A stretch of DNA of 64,000 bases, taken from NCBI GenBank assembly GCA_963921425.1, contig OY992836.1:2557825-2621824 (forward strand), given 5' to 3'. The notes under the pieces were generated by a model. The model had not been told where the DNA came from. It did not search any database and worked only from the letters and a program-made list of their open reading frames with translations. The position numbers were made by a program, and so were the translations under genes. This DNA is from Dryas octopetala. Taxonomy: Eukaryota > Streptophyta > Magnoliopsida > Rosales > Rosaceae. Numbering within the stretch: the first letter of the stretch is position 1; every line of letters starts with the position of its first letter. This document shows positions 1-10,796 of the stretch, piece after piece.

Positions 1-137
1 CATTTGCTTCTTTTTCTCATTTCTGCTTCATTTGACCTGAAAACACAAAAACAATACAAGAAACACAAAATAGCGAGTTCTAACACTCTAGGTTAAGGAA
101 TTAGTATCATAAAGTGATGCAAAATGCACACTCATCA
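1..137 (-). repeat. Partial B-family LTR at window edge
   Basis: Read on the minus strand this starts TGATGAGTGTGCATTTTGC and matches the first 137 bp of the LTRs of element J (52765 and 58571). It differs from the LTR of element A beside it (5602-7762), so it is probably a separate B-family insertion into the 3' end of element A that continues beyond the left edge. No TSD can be tested. Confidence 0.8.
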
Positions 138-148
138 GTCATCCATCC

Positions 149-166
149 CTTGGGTTGCCTCCCAAG
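149..166 (-). other. Conserved hairpin downstream of pol
   Basis: Minus strand CTTGGG-AGGCAA-CCCAAG, a 6-bp perfect stem with a 6-nt loop, about 40 nt after the pol stop codon. The same loop with a 5-bp core stem (TTGGG/CCCAA) occurs in element C (15941-15958) and in element J just after its protease ORF (56562-56579), each preceded by a GCGC-containing flank. Conservation across otherwise diverged elements suggests an RNA-level role; that role is inference. Confidence 0.7.
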
Positions 167-207
167 AAGCGCTAAGTTTCACGTCTTCAGCCAGACCTAG
201 TCTTGTA

Positions 208-3200
208 CTAGAAATCAATTTTCTCTTGGTTCAGCTCAAAATCAGGTTCAAGGAAAGGCTTCACACGATGACCGTTAACCTTAAATGTGTTCCCATTCTT
301 TGGATTCTTGAGTTCAACTATACCATAGGGAAACACTCGAACCACCTCATATGGTCCGGTCCATCTTGAACGCAACTTGCCCGGGAAGAGACGTAATCTT
401 GTATCATATAATAACACCTTCTCGCCAACAAAGAATTCTCTTGGACGTAGCTTCTTATCATGGTACCTCTTGGTCCTTTCCTTGTACAACTTAGCATTCT
501 CATATGCGAAATGTCGTATTTCTTCCAGCTCACTAAGTTGCAACTTCCTTTTCTCACTAGCGGCATGAATATCAAAATTGAACTTCTTAATCGCCCAATA
601 TGCCTTATGCTCCAGCTCAACTGGTAAATGACAAGCTTTCCCATAGATCAGTCGAAATGGAGACATTCCAATGGGCGTCTTGTACGCAGTGCGATAAGCC
701 CATAATGCATCATTAAGCTTGGTAGACCAATCCTTCCTATTGGCGAGCACTGTTCTTTCCAAAATGAACTTGATCTCACGATTCAATATTTCCACTTGTC
801 CACTTGTCTGCGGATGATAGGGAGTAGCCACTTTATGCCTTATTCTATACTTCTTCATCACGGCCTCAAACAGCTTATTGCAAAAATGCTACCCCCCATC
901 ACTAATGATTGCTCTTGGGGTACCAAATCGTGCAAAGATATTGGTCTTAAGGAAATTCAAGACCACTCGAGCATCATTAGTCCTACAAGCGACAGCTTCC
1001 ACCCACTTAGACACATAATCAACTCCCACCAGAATGTACTCGTATCCAAAAGAAGATGGAAATGGTCCCATGAAATCTATACCCCAAACATCAAAGATTT
1101 CGACTTCCAACATGAAGTTCAGTGGCATCTGATCACGAGCAGAAATATTTCCCATCTTCTGACATCTGTCACATGTGAGATAAAACTGATGACAATCATG
1201 AAAGATAGTGGGCCAAAAGAAACCTGCTTGAAGAATCTTGTAAGCGGTCTTATTTCCTCCACCATGGCCCCCACATTCTTTAGAATGGCACATCTCAATG
1301 ACATTCCTCTGCTCTATTTCCGGTACACATCGTCTTATCAACTGATCTGACCCATATTTGTACAAATAAGGATCATCCCACACATATTGTCTGACATCAT
1401 GCAAAAACTTCTTCCTTTGGTAGTGTGTCAGATCATTGGGCAACACTCCACTTGCTAAATAATTAGCTATGTCAGCATACCATGGAGTAGTCAAGATGGC
1501 AAAAAGCTGCTTGTCCGGGAATGACTCTCGTAACGGTAGTGTGTCCTCTTCAGACTGTTCCTCATTGACGAGTCTACTCAAATGGTCTGCTACCACATTC
1601 TCACAACCTTTCTTATCCTTGATCTCAATATCAAATTCCTGTAGCAACAGAGTCCATATAATCAACCTTGGCTTGGCATCTTTCTTATTCAGCAGATACT
1701 TGAGAGCGGCATGATCCGTGTAGATGGTGATCTTATACCCAATCAAATAACTTCTAAATTTCTCCAAGGCAAAGATCACCGCAAGCAACTCCTTCTCTGT
1801 AGTAGAATAGTTCAACTGCGCATCATTCAGAGTCCTGCTTGCATAATAAATCACATGTGGCAGCTTATCAACTCTCTGACCCAAAACTGCTCCAACAGCA
1901 TAGTCACTTGCATCACACATGAGCTCAAACGGCAGGTTCCAATCAGGTGGCATAATGATTGGAGCAGAAGTGAGTAGCTTCTTCAACTTGTTAAATGCAA
2001 CCAAGCAATCCTCATTAAACTCGAAATTCACCTCTTTTTGCAATAAGGTGCACAAAGGCCTAGAAATCTTAGAAAAGTCCTTAATGAACCTCCTATAAAA
2101 CTCAGCATGGCCTAGGAAACTTCTTACTTCCTTAACACTCGATGGAGGCGGCAATCTCTGTATCACATCAATCTTGGCCTTATCAACTTGTATGCCCTCC
2201 TTTGAAATCACATGACCCAATACTATCCCTTGTTGAACCATGAAGTGACATTTCTCCCAATTAAGCACTAGATTGTCTTCTTGACATCTTTTCAGAACTA
2301 AAGACAAATTATCCAGACATGCATCAAAAGACGAACCAAAAACAGAAAAATCATCCATAAATACCTCAATGATTCATTCCACCATGTCAGAGAAAATAGA
2401 CATCATGCATCTCTGAAATGTTGCGGGCGCATTGCACAATCCGAATGGCATCCTCCTATAAGCAAACGTACCAAATGGACATGTGAACGTGGTCTTCTCT
2501 TGATCGTCGGGTGTAATAGCAATCTGATTGTACCCACTGTACCCATCCAAAAAGCAATAGTGACTATGGCCAGCCAATCTTTCCAACATCTGGTCAATGA
2601 ATGGCAAAGGAAAATGATCCTTCCTTGTTGTGGTGTTAAGCTTCCGATAGTCAATACAAACACGCCAACCGGTTTGCGTCCTTTGGGGAACCAACTCATT
2701 ATGCTCATTCTTCACCACAGTAATACCACTTTTCTTTGGCACCACTTGAACAGGACTAACCCACTTCGAATCACTGATAGGATAAATAATACCAACATCC
2801 AACAATTTGATTACCTCATTACGCACAACTTCCTTCAGAGTTGGATTCAGTCTTCTTTGGGCATCACGAGTAGGCCTAGATTCCTCCTCAAGTAAAATTA
2901 TATGCATACATACTGTGGGTGAGATTCCCTTGATATCGGCTATGGTCCATCCCAATGCCAACCGATTTTCCTTCAGAACTCTCAAAAGTCTTTCTTCCTC
3001 GCCTGCACTCAAATTAGCTGCAATAATCACAGGCAAGGTCTCATTTTCTCCCAAAAATGCATATTTCAAGTGCTCCAGTAACGGTTTCAGCTCCAACTTA
3101 GGTGCTTGCTCAATAGAAGGAAGTGTCTTATGATTAATGGGTACTAACATTTCAAACTGGTTGAACCACTTATTTCTGAGAGGTCGGTTGCCTTCCAAAC

Positions 3201-4140
3201 GTGTAGGAGTTGTTTCCACGTTTTCATCCAACTCACTGGTCTCTGGTGCTCCCAAAGCAACCTCCAATGTATCTTCTGCAAGACTAGTTTCGCACACTTC
3301 CTCAATCAATGGGTCCAAACTATCAATCCTTAGGCAATCATCCTCCTCCTTTGGATACTTCATTGCACCGAAAACATAAAACTCAACTGTTTCACCAAGT
3401 ACAGACATTGTCAACTTCCCATTACTCACATCAATCTTGGTGTTCGCTGTGGCCATGAACGGTCTTCCCAATATGATCGGTAGCTCATTTCCTCTAATTG
3501 AGGTATCCTCCATTTCAAGAATGATAAAATCAGCGGGCATGCTCAAATCTGCAACCCGAACCAGCACATCTTCAACCACACCTTTTGGAACCTTTACTGA
3601 ACGATCTGCCAATTGAAGAGTAACACTAGTAGGTTTAAGATCTCCTATGCCCAACTGTGCGAAAACTGAATACGGCATCAAATTAATACTTGCTCCCAAA
3701 TCCAGCAATGCCTTCTCAAACTTGTGATCCCCAACCAAACATGGAATCGTAAAACTGCCAGGGTCTTTCAACTTTGGTGGCAGCTTCCTCTGCAAAACCG
3801 CACTGACTTCTTCACTCAGACACACCTGCTCATGCTCTTTGAATTTCCTCTTGTGTGTGCACAATTCCTTCAAAAACTTGGCATACTTAGGAATCTGCTG
3901 AATGGCATCCAGCAAAGGAATGTTAATTTCCACTTTCTTAAACATCTCCAAAATTTCCTTAGCTTGCTCGTCCTTACTCTGCTTCCTTTGACGTTGAGGG
4001 AAAGGCAACGGAGCTCTTGGAATAGAGGAAGTAATCTCGGCCTTCTTGCTAGCACGTGTAGCAATGTGCTTTTCTTGCTTCTTTCTTTCCTCCTCTTCCT
4101 CATCCTTAACCTTAACTTTATCCCTCTTGTACTGTTCCAC
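208..4140 (-). pseudogene. pol: Athila-type pol: protease, reverse transcriptase, RNase H, integrase (two nonsense mutations)
   Basis: One reading frame broken by two stops. Segment 4140-2374 (588 residues) has a protease core (DLGAS at 147-151, ILGRPF at 223-228) and the start of RT (RVCIDYRKLN at 493, CFLDGYSGYNQI at 529 with the first catalytic Asp, RMPFGLCNAPATFQ at 563). A TGA then precedes the FMDD box (YxDD equivalent), which opens segment 2358-889 (489 residues). That segment holds RNase H (D149, E190, D215, D258) and integrase: an H-H-C-C zinc site at 358/365/396/399 and two catalytic Asp at 428 and 487. A TAG replaces the residue after SDGG; reading past it, the third catalytic residue (GQVE) falls 35 positions later, the classic DD35E spacing. 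The tail has a GPY/F-type module ending near [13 protein letters not shown]. The frame is otherwise intact, so inactivation is not ancient. Confidence 0.92.
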
Positions 4141-5462
4141 TTTTTCGGATCTAGCATCTCAACTTCATCCTCATTACTTGGATTATCCTCTTGAGTAATG
4201 CCCACTTTGTTGTCAATCACTTTCCCACTTCTCAAAGTAGTGATTGCTTCGGCCTTATCCTGAATTGGTGCACCCTTTACCACTTTGTCCAAGGTCAAAG
4301 TCACTTGTTCCAATTGGGCTTCCAAATTCGAGATAGCTTTAGATGTGACACTCAACTGCTCCTCAGTCTTATTCATAAACGTCTTAGTATCATTAGACAT
4401 CGAAGTTGTACTCTGGGCTAATGTAGCAATCATGTCCTCCAAATAAGTACTTCGCTGCTCAACTGGGGACTGTACACTCGGTCTAGCTTGAACTCTTTCA
4501 ACCTCGAAACATGACTCTCCATGTGATGGCCTAGCTTCCTGATTTGCCATCAGAACCTGCATCATCTGCTTAAGCTCAGACATCTCAGCTTCCATAGCTG
4601 ATTTCTTTTCCACTCTTTTCCGTCTATTCCACTGCTGTGAACTCAATGCCAATGTGTCAAAGAGTGTCCATGCTTCCTCAAAAGTCTTCTTTTTCAGTGC
4701 TCCTCCACATGTCATGTCCACCATATTACGATCTTGATCCAACAGACCCTCATAAAAGTACTCAATCTGCATCCATGGGGCAAAATTATGGTGCGGACAC
4801 GAAGTCAGAAGCTCTTGATACCTTTCCCAACTCTCATGAAACACTTCGTCCTCTGATTGTGTAAACCCTAAGATCTACTTCCTCATGATGGTAGTCTTAC
4901 TAACTGGGTAGAACCTCAACAAAAACTTGGATGCCAATTCTTCCCATGTTCTAATAGAAGCGACCTGCAAGGAAAACAACCAATGTTTAGCTTTATCTTT
5001 AAGAGAGAATGGAAATAACCTTAACTTCCTTTGATCATCGCTCAACCCCCTCAGCTTGCCAATCTCGCATATTGCATGAAATTCCTTGATATGCACGTAG
5101 GGATCCTCTCCTTCTAACTCATGAAATGATGGAAGAAGTTTGATTGTCCCACTTGAAAGTTCAAAATCGGCTTCCACTTGAGAGTAAACAATGCACGTAG
5201 GTTGAGGTAGAAGTGTTGGAGACGAATAATCACTCAAAGGTATTCTCATTTGAGATGCATTCGGCTGCAAGGTCTCCTCGACTTCCTCTTCTGATTTCTC
5301 CTCTTCGTATGCTTCTTCAGATTCACTTCCTTTCGGCGACACAAGAGTCGACCTCATCCTTAATGGTGTCCAATTGAGTCTCGGCCTTCCCTTGTACGCA
5401 CTCAACACCTTTTGGCCTTCTACGCGTGAAAGAGGAGTGATCTTCGAATTTGATTCTTCCAT
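4141..5462 (-). pseudogene. gag: Athila-type Gag (in-frame stop, frameshift into pol)
   Basis: Starts at ATG 5462 (MEESNSKITPLS). The first 195 residues include the core motifs of plant retrotransposon Gag (LRLFPFSLKDKAKHWLFSL, WEELASKFLLRFYP). A TAG at about 4866-4868 interrupts it, and the same frame continues GFTQSEDEVFHESWERYQELL, then a predicted coiled region and the Athila-type TTLRSGK motif. At a run of five A (minus strand, 4145-4141) the frame moves by -1 into the protease-pol frame: DPKK followed by VEQYKRDKV. No CCHC zinc knuckle is visible. Gag would form the particle shell; this copy cannot without readthrough. Confidence 0.85.
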
Positions 5463-5577
5463 TGTACCTTAGAAACAAGCGAAATCAGTGAGAACCAAAA
5501 ATAAAAACAGAAAATAAAACCTAACTAAAATGACTTAACTAAAGTTAATTAAACTAGCAATCAACACAAATAACAAC
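5463..5577 (-). other. Leader of element A
   Basis: A/T-rich untranslated leader between the primer-binding site and the gag start codon. No ORF or strong secondary structure seen. Confidence 0.5.
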
Positions 5578-5595
5578 TCCCCGGCAATGGCGCCA
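5578..5595 (-). other. Primer-binding site, tRNA-Asp (one mismatch)
   Basis: Minus strand TGGCGCCATTGCCGGGGA matches the complement of the 3' end of plant tRNA-Asp at 17 of 18 positions (A for G at the ninth base compared with elements C, K, H, J and I). It lies 6 nt from the LTR end. Confidence 0.88.
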
Positions 5596-5601
5596 AAAAC
5601 T

Positions 5602-7762
5602 TGTTATATGTTTTCCTAGAGCAAATTAAATAACCTTTTCTGAGCTCTAGGTTAACTCGCAAGTGCACGAATCGCTAAGTAGCAAAGCTTACAAATACAA
5701 GGTCGATCCCACAGGGAATTGTACTAGTGTACGATTATTAACTCAATTAAATTCAATTAACTCAACTCTAACTCACACACGCAAATGGGGGGTTTTGATT
5801 GGTTTTTAAGGCTAAACTAAACAAACAGAGAAATAACAAACTTTAAAATGACAACTGAAAGATTTCGGGTAAAACAATAATAAAGAACACTAGGGGTTAG
5901 AATCCACCGCTAGCATATCATTCACTTTACAGTGGATATTAACAATCAATATATAAACATGTTGACAAAGTTCATCTACTAAAAGGTTTGGCTAGTCACT
6001 TTTAGCAATTACTCCCCTTACTGTGCATAAACTAAGAGCTTCTTGGGCCTTCCTTAGCCAGTTAACTTGCATGTTCTCTAGTTCTAAGCTAAGGCAGCTG
6101 TTACCCATGCAAGAGTCGTTACGATCTGTGAGAGTGACAAACACATAGCGCATAGCTCCAAATTAATGTACCATATGTCCTCTATGATCTCTTTTCTCAT
6201 GAATATAATCTTAGGATACCCACTTGTTGCCTATTGAAACTATCATCCTTTCGAGCTTGTTTAGTTTCACAACATAAATCTAGATGCATGCAACCTAAGG
6301 TGATCAGTCAAAGATGCAAAACAAATAGAGTCAATTTAAACAGAGATCCAAGATTTGTCAACCTATAAACAATTAAATTATTGATAATCCATAGTGAAAA
6401 TGAACAGCAATGCTAGGGCTTCATCCTAGCCCTAGCCCAATATTTAACTATGCATAATTAAATCCACAACTAAACAATGCATAATTAAAATAATGGAAAT
6501 AAAGATAAGAGGGAGAGAGATCAAGCCGGGACAGCAAGGTGGAAGTGCGGCTGCAATGTTGGTGTGCAAGGGGGGCTGCTCGGCCTTGGGCTCCACGGCA
6601 AGGAGGCTAGGGTGCTCGGCAAGGTGGCAGCAAGATGGTGATGGCGTGGCTGCTGGAAGTGGCTGCTGCTAGGCGGCTTCACTTGATCTTCCTCCTTCAG
6701 TTCAGCACAAAATAAAAGAAAACACAATAGAAGGGGGCTGCTGGGGTTCGGCCACAAAAGAAAAGGAGGAAAAATAAAGAGAAGGGAGATGGTGGCTGCG
6801 GCACAAGAAAAACAGGAGAGAGGGTGGCTGCTAGGTTTGCGGCAAGAGGAAAGGAGAGGGGCTGCTAGGGCTGCGAAAATTTAAAAGAAGATAGAAGAAA
6901 ACTTCAGAACAGAACCCCTTTTCTGATTTTTAAAGATATATTTATAGAGGGGAGTGGGGCTGCATTTTCTATTCCTCTCCAATGTGGGATTGATGTAACT
7001 TGACCTAATGGACCAAGGCCATACTCACTTAAGCCCAATGCACATACAGCAGCCCTTTGCGCAAGTCAGTTGAGTCCATCTCCTTCAGCCCATGCGCCAA
7101 TTGCATGGCCCATCACCTAAAGTCCATGTGCCAGCCCCTAGGGTTCCACTTAAGCCCATGCCGCACCCTCCTTAGGGTTTCACGCCTGGCCCAAGCCCAA
7201 TCCCCTGGCTGAAAGTCATCTCATCCATTTGTGCTTTGGCCCAATGTCTTCCAGAAGCTTCTAGAACCTTTGACTTGTTGACTTTTACTTTTGACCACTT
7301 CTACTTGTCCACCTAGGAATCCTTGTTGACTTAGGATTTCTATCTCACTTGGAATTTCAAAATTACCATTTTGCCCTTCATGATTTCTATCTTCATTAGG
7401 ACTCCATTTCCTACTTGGATTAGGTTTCCTAGTTGAAATAGGATTTCCTGCTCCAACTAGGATTTCTCATTTCTGGCTTCTAATCATCATGATTCCTTTT
7501 TATTCAAGCTTGATCTTTCCTTGTGAGACTAGGAATCCTAGTTTGACTGGGATTCGGCATTTCCTGGTGTGACCAGAATTTCTCCACTTTTCCTAGTTTG
7601 ACTAGGAAACGTCTAAAAATGGCTCTTTCGGCTCCTTTTCTCTTCTTTGCTCATTTTATCCTATAAAAACAAAAACAAACTAACAACACACAAAATATCG
7701 AGTTCTTGCACTCTGAGTTAGGGAGTTAGTATCATAAAATAATGTAAAATGAGCACTCAACA
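5602..7762 (-). repeat. 5' LTR of element A
   Basis: On the minus strand it begins TGTTGAGTGCTC and ends ATATAACA, 6 nt from the primer-binding site; 2161 bp. It contains a TATA box (6939-6947), the leader block shared with other families (6280-6305), the U5 block with GATTCGTGCACTTGCGAG complement near 5655-5680, and palindromes of the TCCTRGT/ACYAGGA type (7561-7609). The flank at 7763 is CAAAG; the partner TSD is outside the window. Confidence 0.85.
6939..6947 (-). promoter_or_regulatory. TATA box of LTR A
   Basis: Minus strand CTATAAATA, a perfect plant TATA consensus, about 820 bp into the LTR. The equivalent TATA is in solo LTR C2 (12076-12084) but is lost in the 3' LTR of element C. 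Confidence 0.65.
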
Positions 7763-9835
7763 CAAAGCGTACAAGCACGAGGTCGATCCCACAGGGAATG
7801 GTTAATACACAACAAATCAATTCAATTAATATATAGAATAACTAAATGGGGGGTTTTAAGAGATGAAAACACACGCACACATCACCACACGCACACACCC
7901 TTTATTCTATCTTACAATGTTAAGTTTTCAGTTTCAAATCAGATAAGCATGCAATAACCATCCAAGGCTAATGACAATTAATTTGAACACAATGTATTAA
8001 AGTTTGACTGCTAAAAAGGTTTGGCTAGTTACTTTCTCGCAATTGTTCTCCTAAGGCATAAACTAAGAGCTTCTTGGGCCTTCCTTAATCAGTTAACTTA
8101 CATGTTCCCTAGTTCAAGTTAAGGCAGCTGTTACCCATGTAAGAGTCATTAAGATCCGTGAGAACGTCAAACATGCACAACATATAAGCTTTGACTATTT
8201 CCTTATAGAGGTCGCCCAACCCCATTACTAAGAACAATCCCTTATTCCCTTGTTACTTGTGGTTTAGTGTCTTTGACTATTTCACAGCTAAACCTAACGA
8301 ATAAACTAGATGCAATTACCCTAAGGTGGCCAGTCAAAGGATGCAAACAACTAGTGACGGGTTCAAATAGATAATGGAAATTTAATACATGCAAACATCA
8401 AACTAATAGACCAAGGGACGGATAAACGATTTGTTAAAACATGCAAATCCATTAATCAACCTACAACTAACATGCAAGATAGAATAAATAAACCTACATA
8501 ATTAAAATAGAAAAGAAAATCAGAATAATATAAATAAATTCCCAATCCATGTTGGAAAGCAAATTAATTAAACAAAACAATTAAAACTAGAATCAAACAA
8601 AAGAAATAAGAATTCCAAAAAAAAAATAAAAGAACATCCCTAGAGAGTGGCAGCAGCGGCGGCACAAGGTGGCAGCAGCGGCGCGCAAGATGGCAGTCCT
8701 CCTTCCTCCTAGGGTTTGGCACAAAAATAAAGAAAGAGAGATGATGGTGGCTGCGGCAAGGAAAGAGAAATAATGGGGGCTGCTAGGGTTCCTAGGCTGC
8801 GTGAGAAAAGAAAGAGAGAGAAAGGAGGCTAGGGTGTGCAGCAAGAAGAGAGAGAGACTAGGCTAGGGTTTCTGAAATTTCAGAAAATGGAACCCTCTCT
8901 TTGAGATTTCTCTTTCTCTTCAATGTGGGATAAGTGCATTCCTTGCACATCAAGACTTATAATTTTCGGCCAAGCATGGGCCTTGGGCTGATTTAGGCTC
9001 TTTTTGGGCGTAACTCCCTTTTCAGCTCGCGAAACTGCTGCGCTACCTCCACTAAAATGACCATATCGTGAGCTAGAAAACTCGGAATCGAAATCCGTAA
9101 AATTCCCTGCGAAGCTAACATCCGTATCTTTCCAACCATATTTGGCATGCTACCTGATTCGTTCTGGAGAATTACAGAATTGCTGTCGAAATTGGTGCTC
9201 TATTTTCAGGGTTTTGACTTCTTTTTCAGCTAGGATTCCTTGGGCTTTCTCTTTGTAAGCGTGATGGGCTAGGGTTTCAATTAAAAGAACATGGGCTGGC
9301 TGCAACAAGCAAGTGGCGTGATGGGCTTTAGGGATGCATGGTTTGCGCATGGCTGTATGACTTGGGCTCTTGGACCTTGGAATGGCACAACTTGGGCTTC
9401 CTCCAATTGGGCTTGCAATAGGCGCATGGCCTTGGTCCTTTGGGCTAGGGTTATGCTCATGGCCCATAGTGCATGGGCTGCATGTGTAGTCCATGTCATG
9501 TGATGATGTGGCACAGTTGACCATTGACTTTGAACTTTGACCTTTGACTTTGACCAAAAGTCAACCTTGACCAAAAAGATTCCCCAAAAGATTCTGTCTG
9601 AGATTCTCCAAAGATTCCTTCCAGATTCCAGATCCTTCTAGCAAATTCTCTCAAGATTCTTTTTCTCATTTCTTCCATTTTTAGCTCAAAATAGCCTCAT
9701 TTAGCTTCTTTCTCCATCATTGCTTCATTTAACCTAAAAACACAAAAACAAGACAACAGACGTAAAAGAATCGAGTTCTAACACTCTAGGTTAGGGAGTT
9801 AGTATCATAAAATAGCGTAAAATGAACACTCATCA
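7763..9835 (-). repeat. 3' LTR of element C (truncated, TATA deleted)
   Basis: Minus strand start TGATGAGTGTTCATTTTACGC at 9835. The last part (up to CAAAGCG at 7763) is missing because element A interrupts. Compared with C2, about 40 bp holding the TATA box is missing at 8902-8905, apparently by deletion between TGAG repeats. The sequence between 8650 and 8850 contains GGC-rich simple repeats; no coding capacity is convincing. Confidence 0.85.
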
Positions 9836-9850
9836 CACCCCCAAACTTAG
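9836..9850 (-). other. 3' polypurine tract of element C
   Basis: Minus strand CTAAGTTTGGGGGTG directly before the 3' LTR. It should prime plus-strand DNA synthesis. The same 15-mer recurs inside the element at 14886-14900. Confidence 0.8.
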
Positions 9851-10591
9851 ACTTTGCTAGTCCTCAAGCAAAGAAAATAAAGAAAAAGACTCAAAGACTC
9901 AAAAACAAACTAACTAACTTTCCCAACAACTGACATCATGAGTATGACCAACAATAACATAGTAGAGCAAGGCATATATAACATTTATTCTTCAAATTCT
10001 AATACTGCTTCAAATAACATACCTTATGTTGGGTCCTTCAATGTTTGCATTTTAGGCCCTCTATCTTCATGTATTTAGTACTTAGTCCCTATATTTTATG
10101 TTATTTATTTGTGTTTTTCTCTTTTGTAGGTGGAAAGCCCATAGGAATTAAATGGATGCAAATCAGCCCATTTTGAGCTTAAATGAATATTTGCTGTTTA
10201 AAGGGAAGCCCAAGATCAAGAGAGGGTCCAAGAGCATGACGAAATGGAAGCCCAGCCCAAACCACATAGGAAGTGGCGTGTGTACAAAGAGAGAAGGGCT
10301 GGTCGCACCTTGCAAGGCTCTCCTTTCCTAATTGGGCTCTAAAAAAATCAGATTTGATATTACCCTAGTTATTTCATTTTAATTCCTGATTTATTGGAGG
10401 CTCATTAAGGGGAGGAGATCAGCTACATGTAAGCCCATCAGGACCAGCTACACCTTGCGCAAGAGAGGGAAGCCCTAGGGCCTTGCGCACACAACTTAAG
10501 CCCAAAACCCTAGCAGCCGCATTTTCCTAGCCTTGGAAACCCTAGCTGCCGCACATCCTTCCTTCCCATAACCCTAGCTGCCGCACACCCT

Positions 10592-10599
10592 TATATATA
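10592..10599 (+). promoter_or_regulatory. TATA box of LTR D
   Basis: TATATATA in an otherwise moderately GC-rich stretch. Transcription would start roughly 30 bp downstream, which places the hairpins at 13556-14027 in the transcribed leader once C2 is removed. Confidence 0.6.
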
Positions 10600-10796
10600 C
10601 ATCTTTTTCTATCATTTTGGGGGTTCAGACACTTGGACAAAATCAGAAAATAGAGGGAGAGGGGCTGCTGGAGGCGTGAGCTCTCCTTGGGGTGTTTTCT
10701 CTTCTTCTTTTCTTTTCTTGTAATTGTTAGATGAAAAACATGATTTCGTGGCTGTTCTTGTTTTCTAGCATGAACTAATCACGTTTTCTAGGGCCT

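Larger units (their letters stand above)
138..7762 (-). mobile_element. Athila-lineage Ty3/gypsy retrotransposon A, degenerate, 3' end missing
   Basis: On the minus strand the order is 5' LTR (7762-5602), tRNA-Asp primer-binding site (5595-5578), gag (5462-4141), protease-RT-RNase H-integrase (4140-208) and a conserved hairpin (166-149), after which a B-family LTR interrupts. A 3' LTR and polypurine tract are not seen and may lie left of the window. Lineage is inferred from the DLGASINLMP protease site, the ADHLSRL end of RNase H, the TTLRSGK motif in gag and the tRNA-Asp primer. The high end abuts a C-family LTR whose missing part would lie left of the window, so A seems to have inserted into that LTR. 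Three in-frame stops and one frameshift mean it cannot encode working proteins. Confidence 0.9.

Noticed and set aside
7763-7767. CAAAG as the TSD of element A
   Set aside because: Only one side is inside the window, so it cannot be tested.
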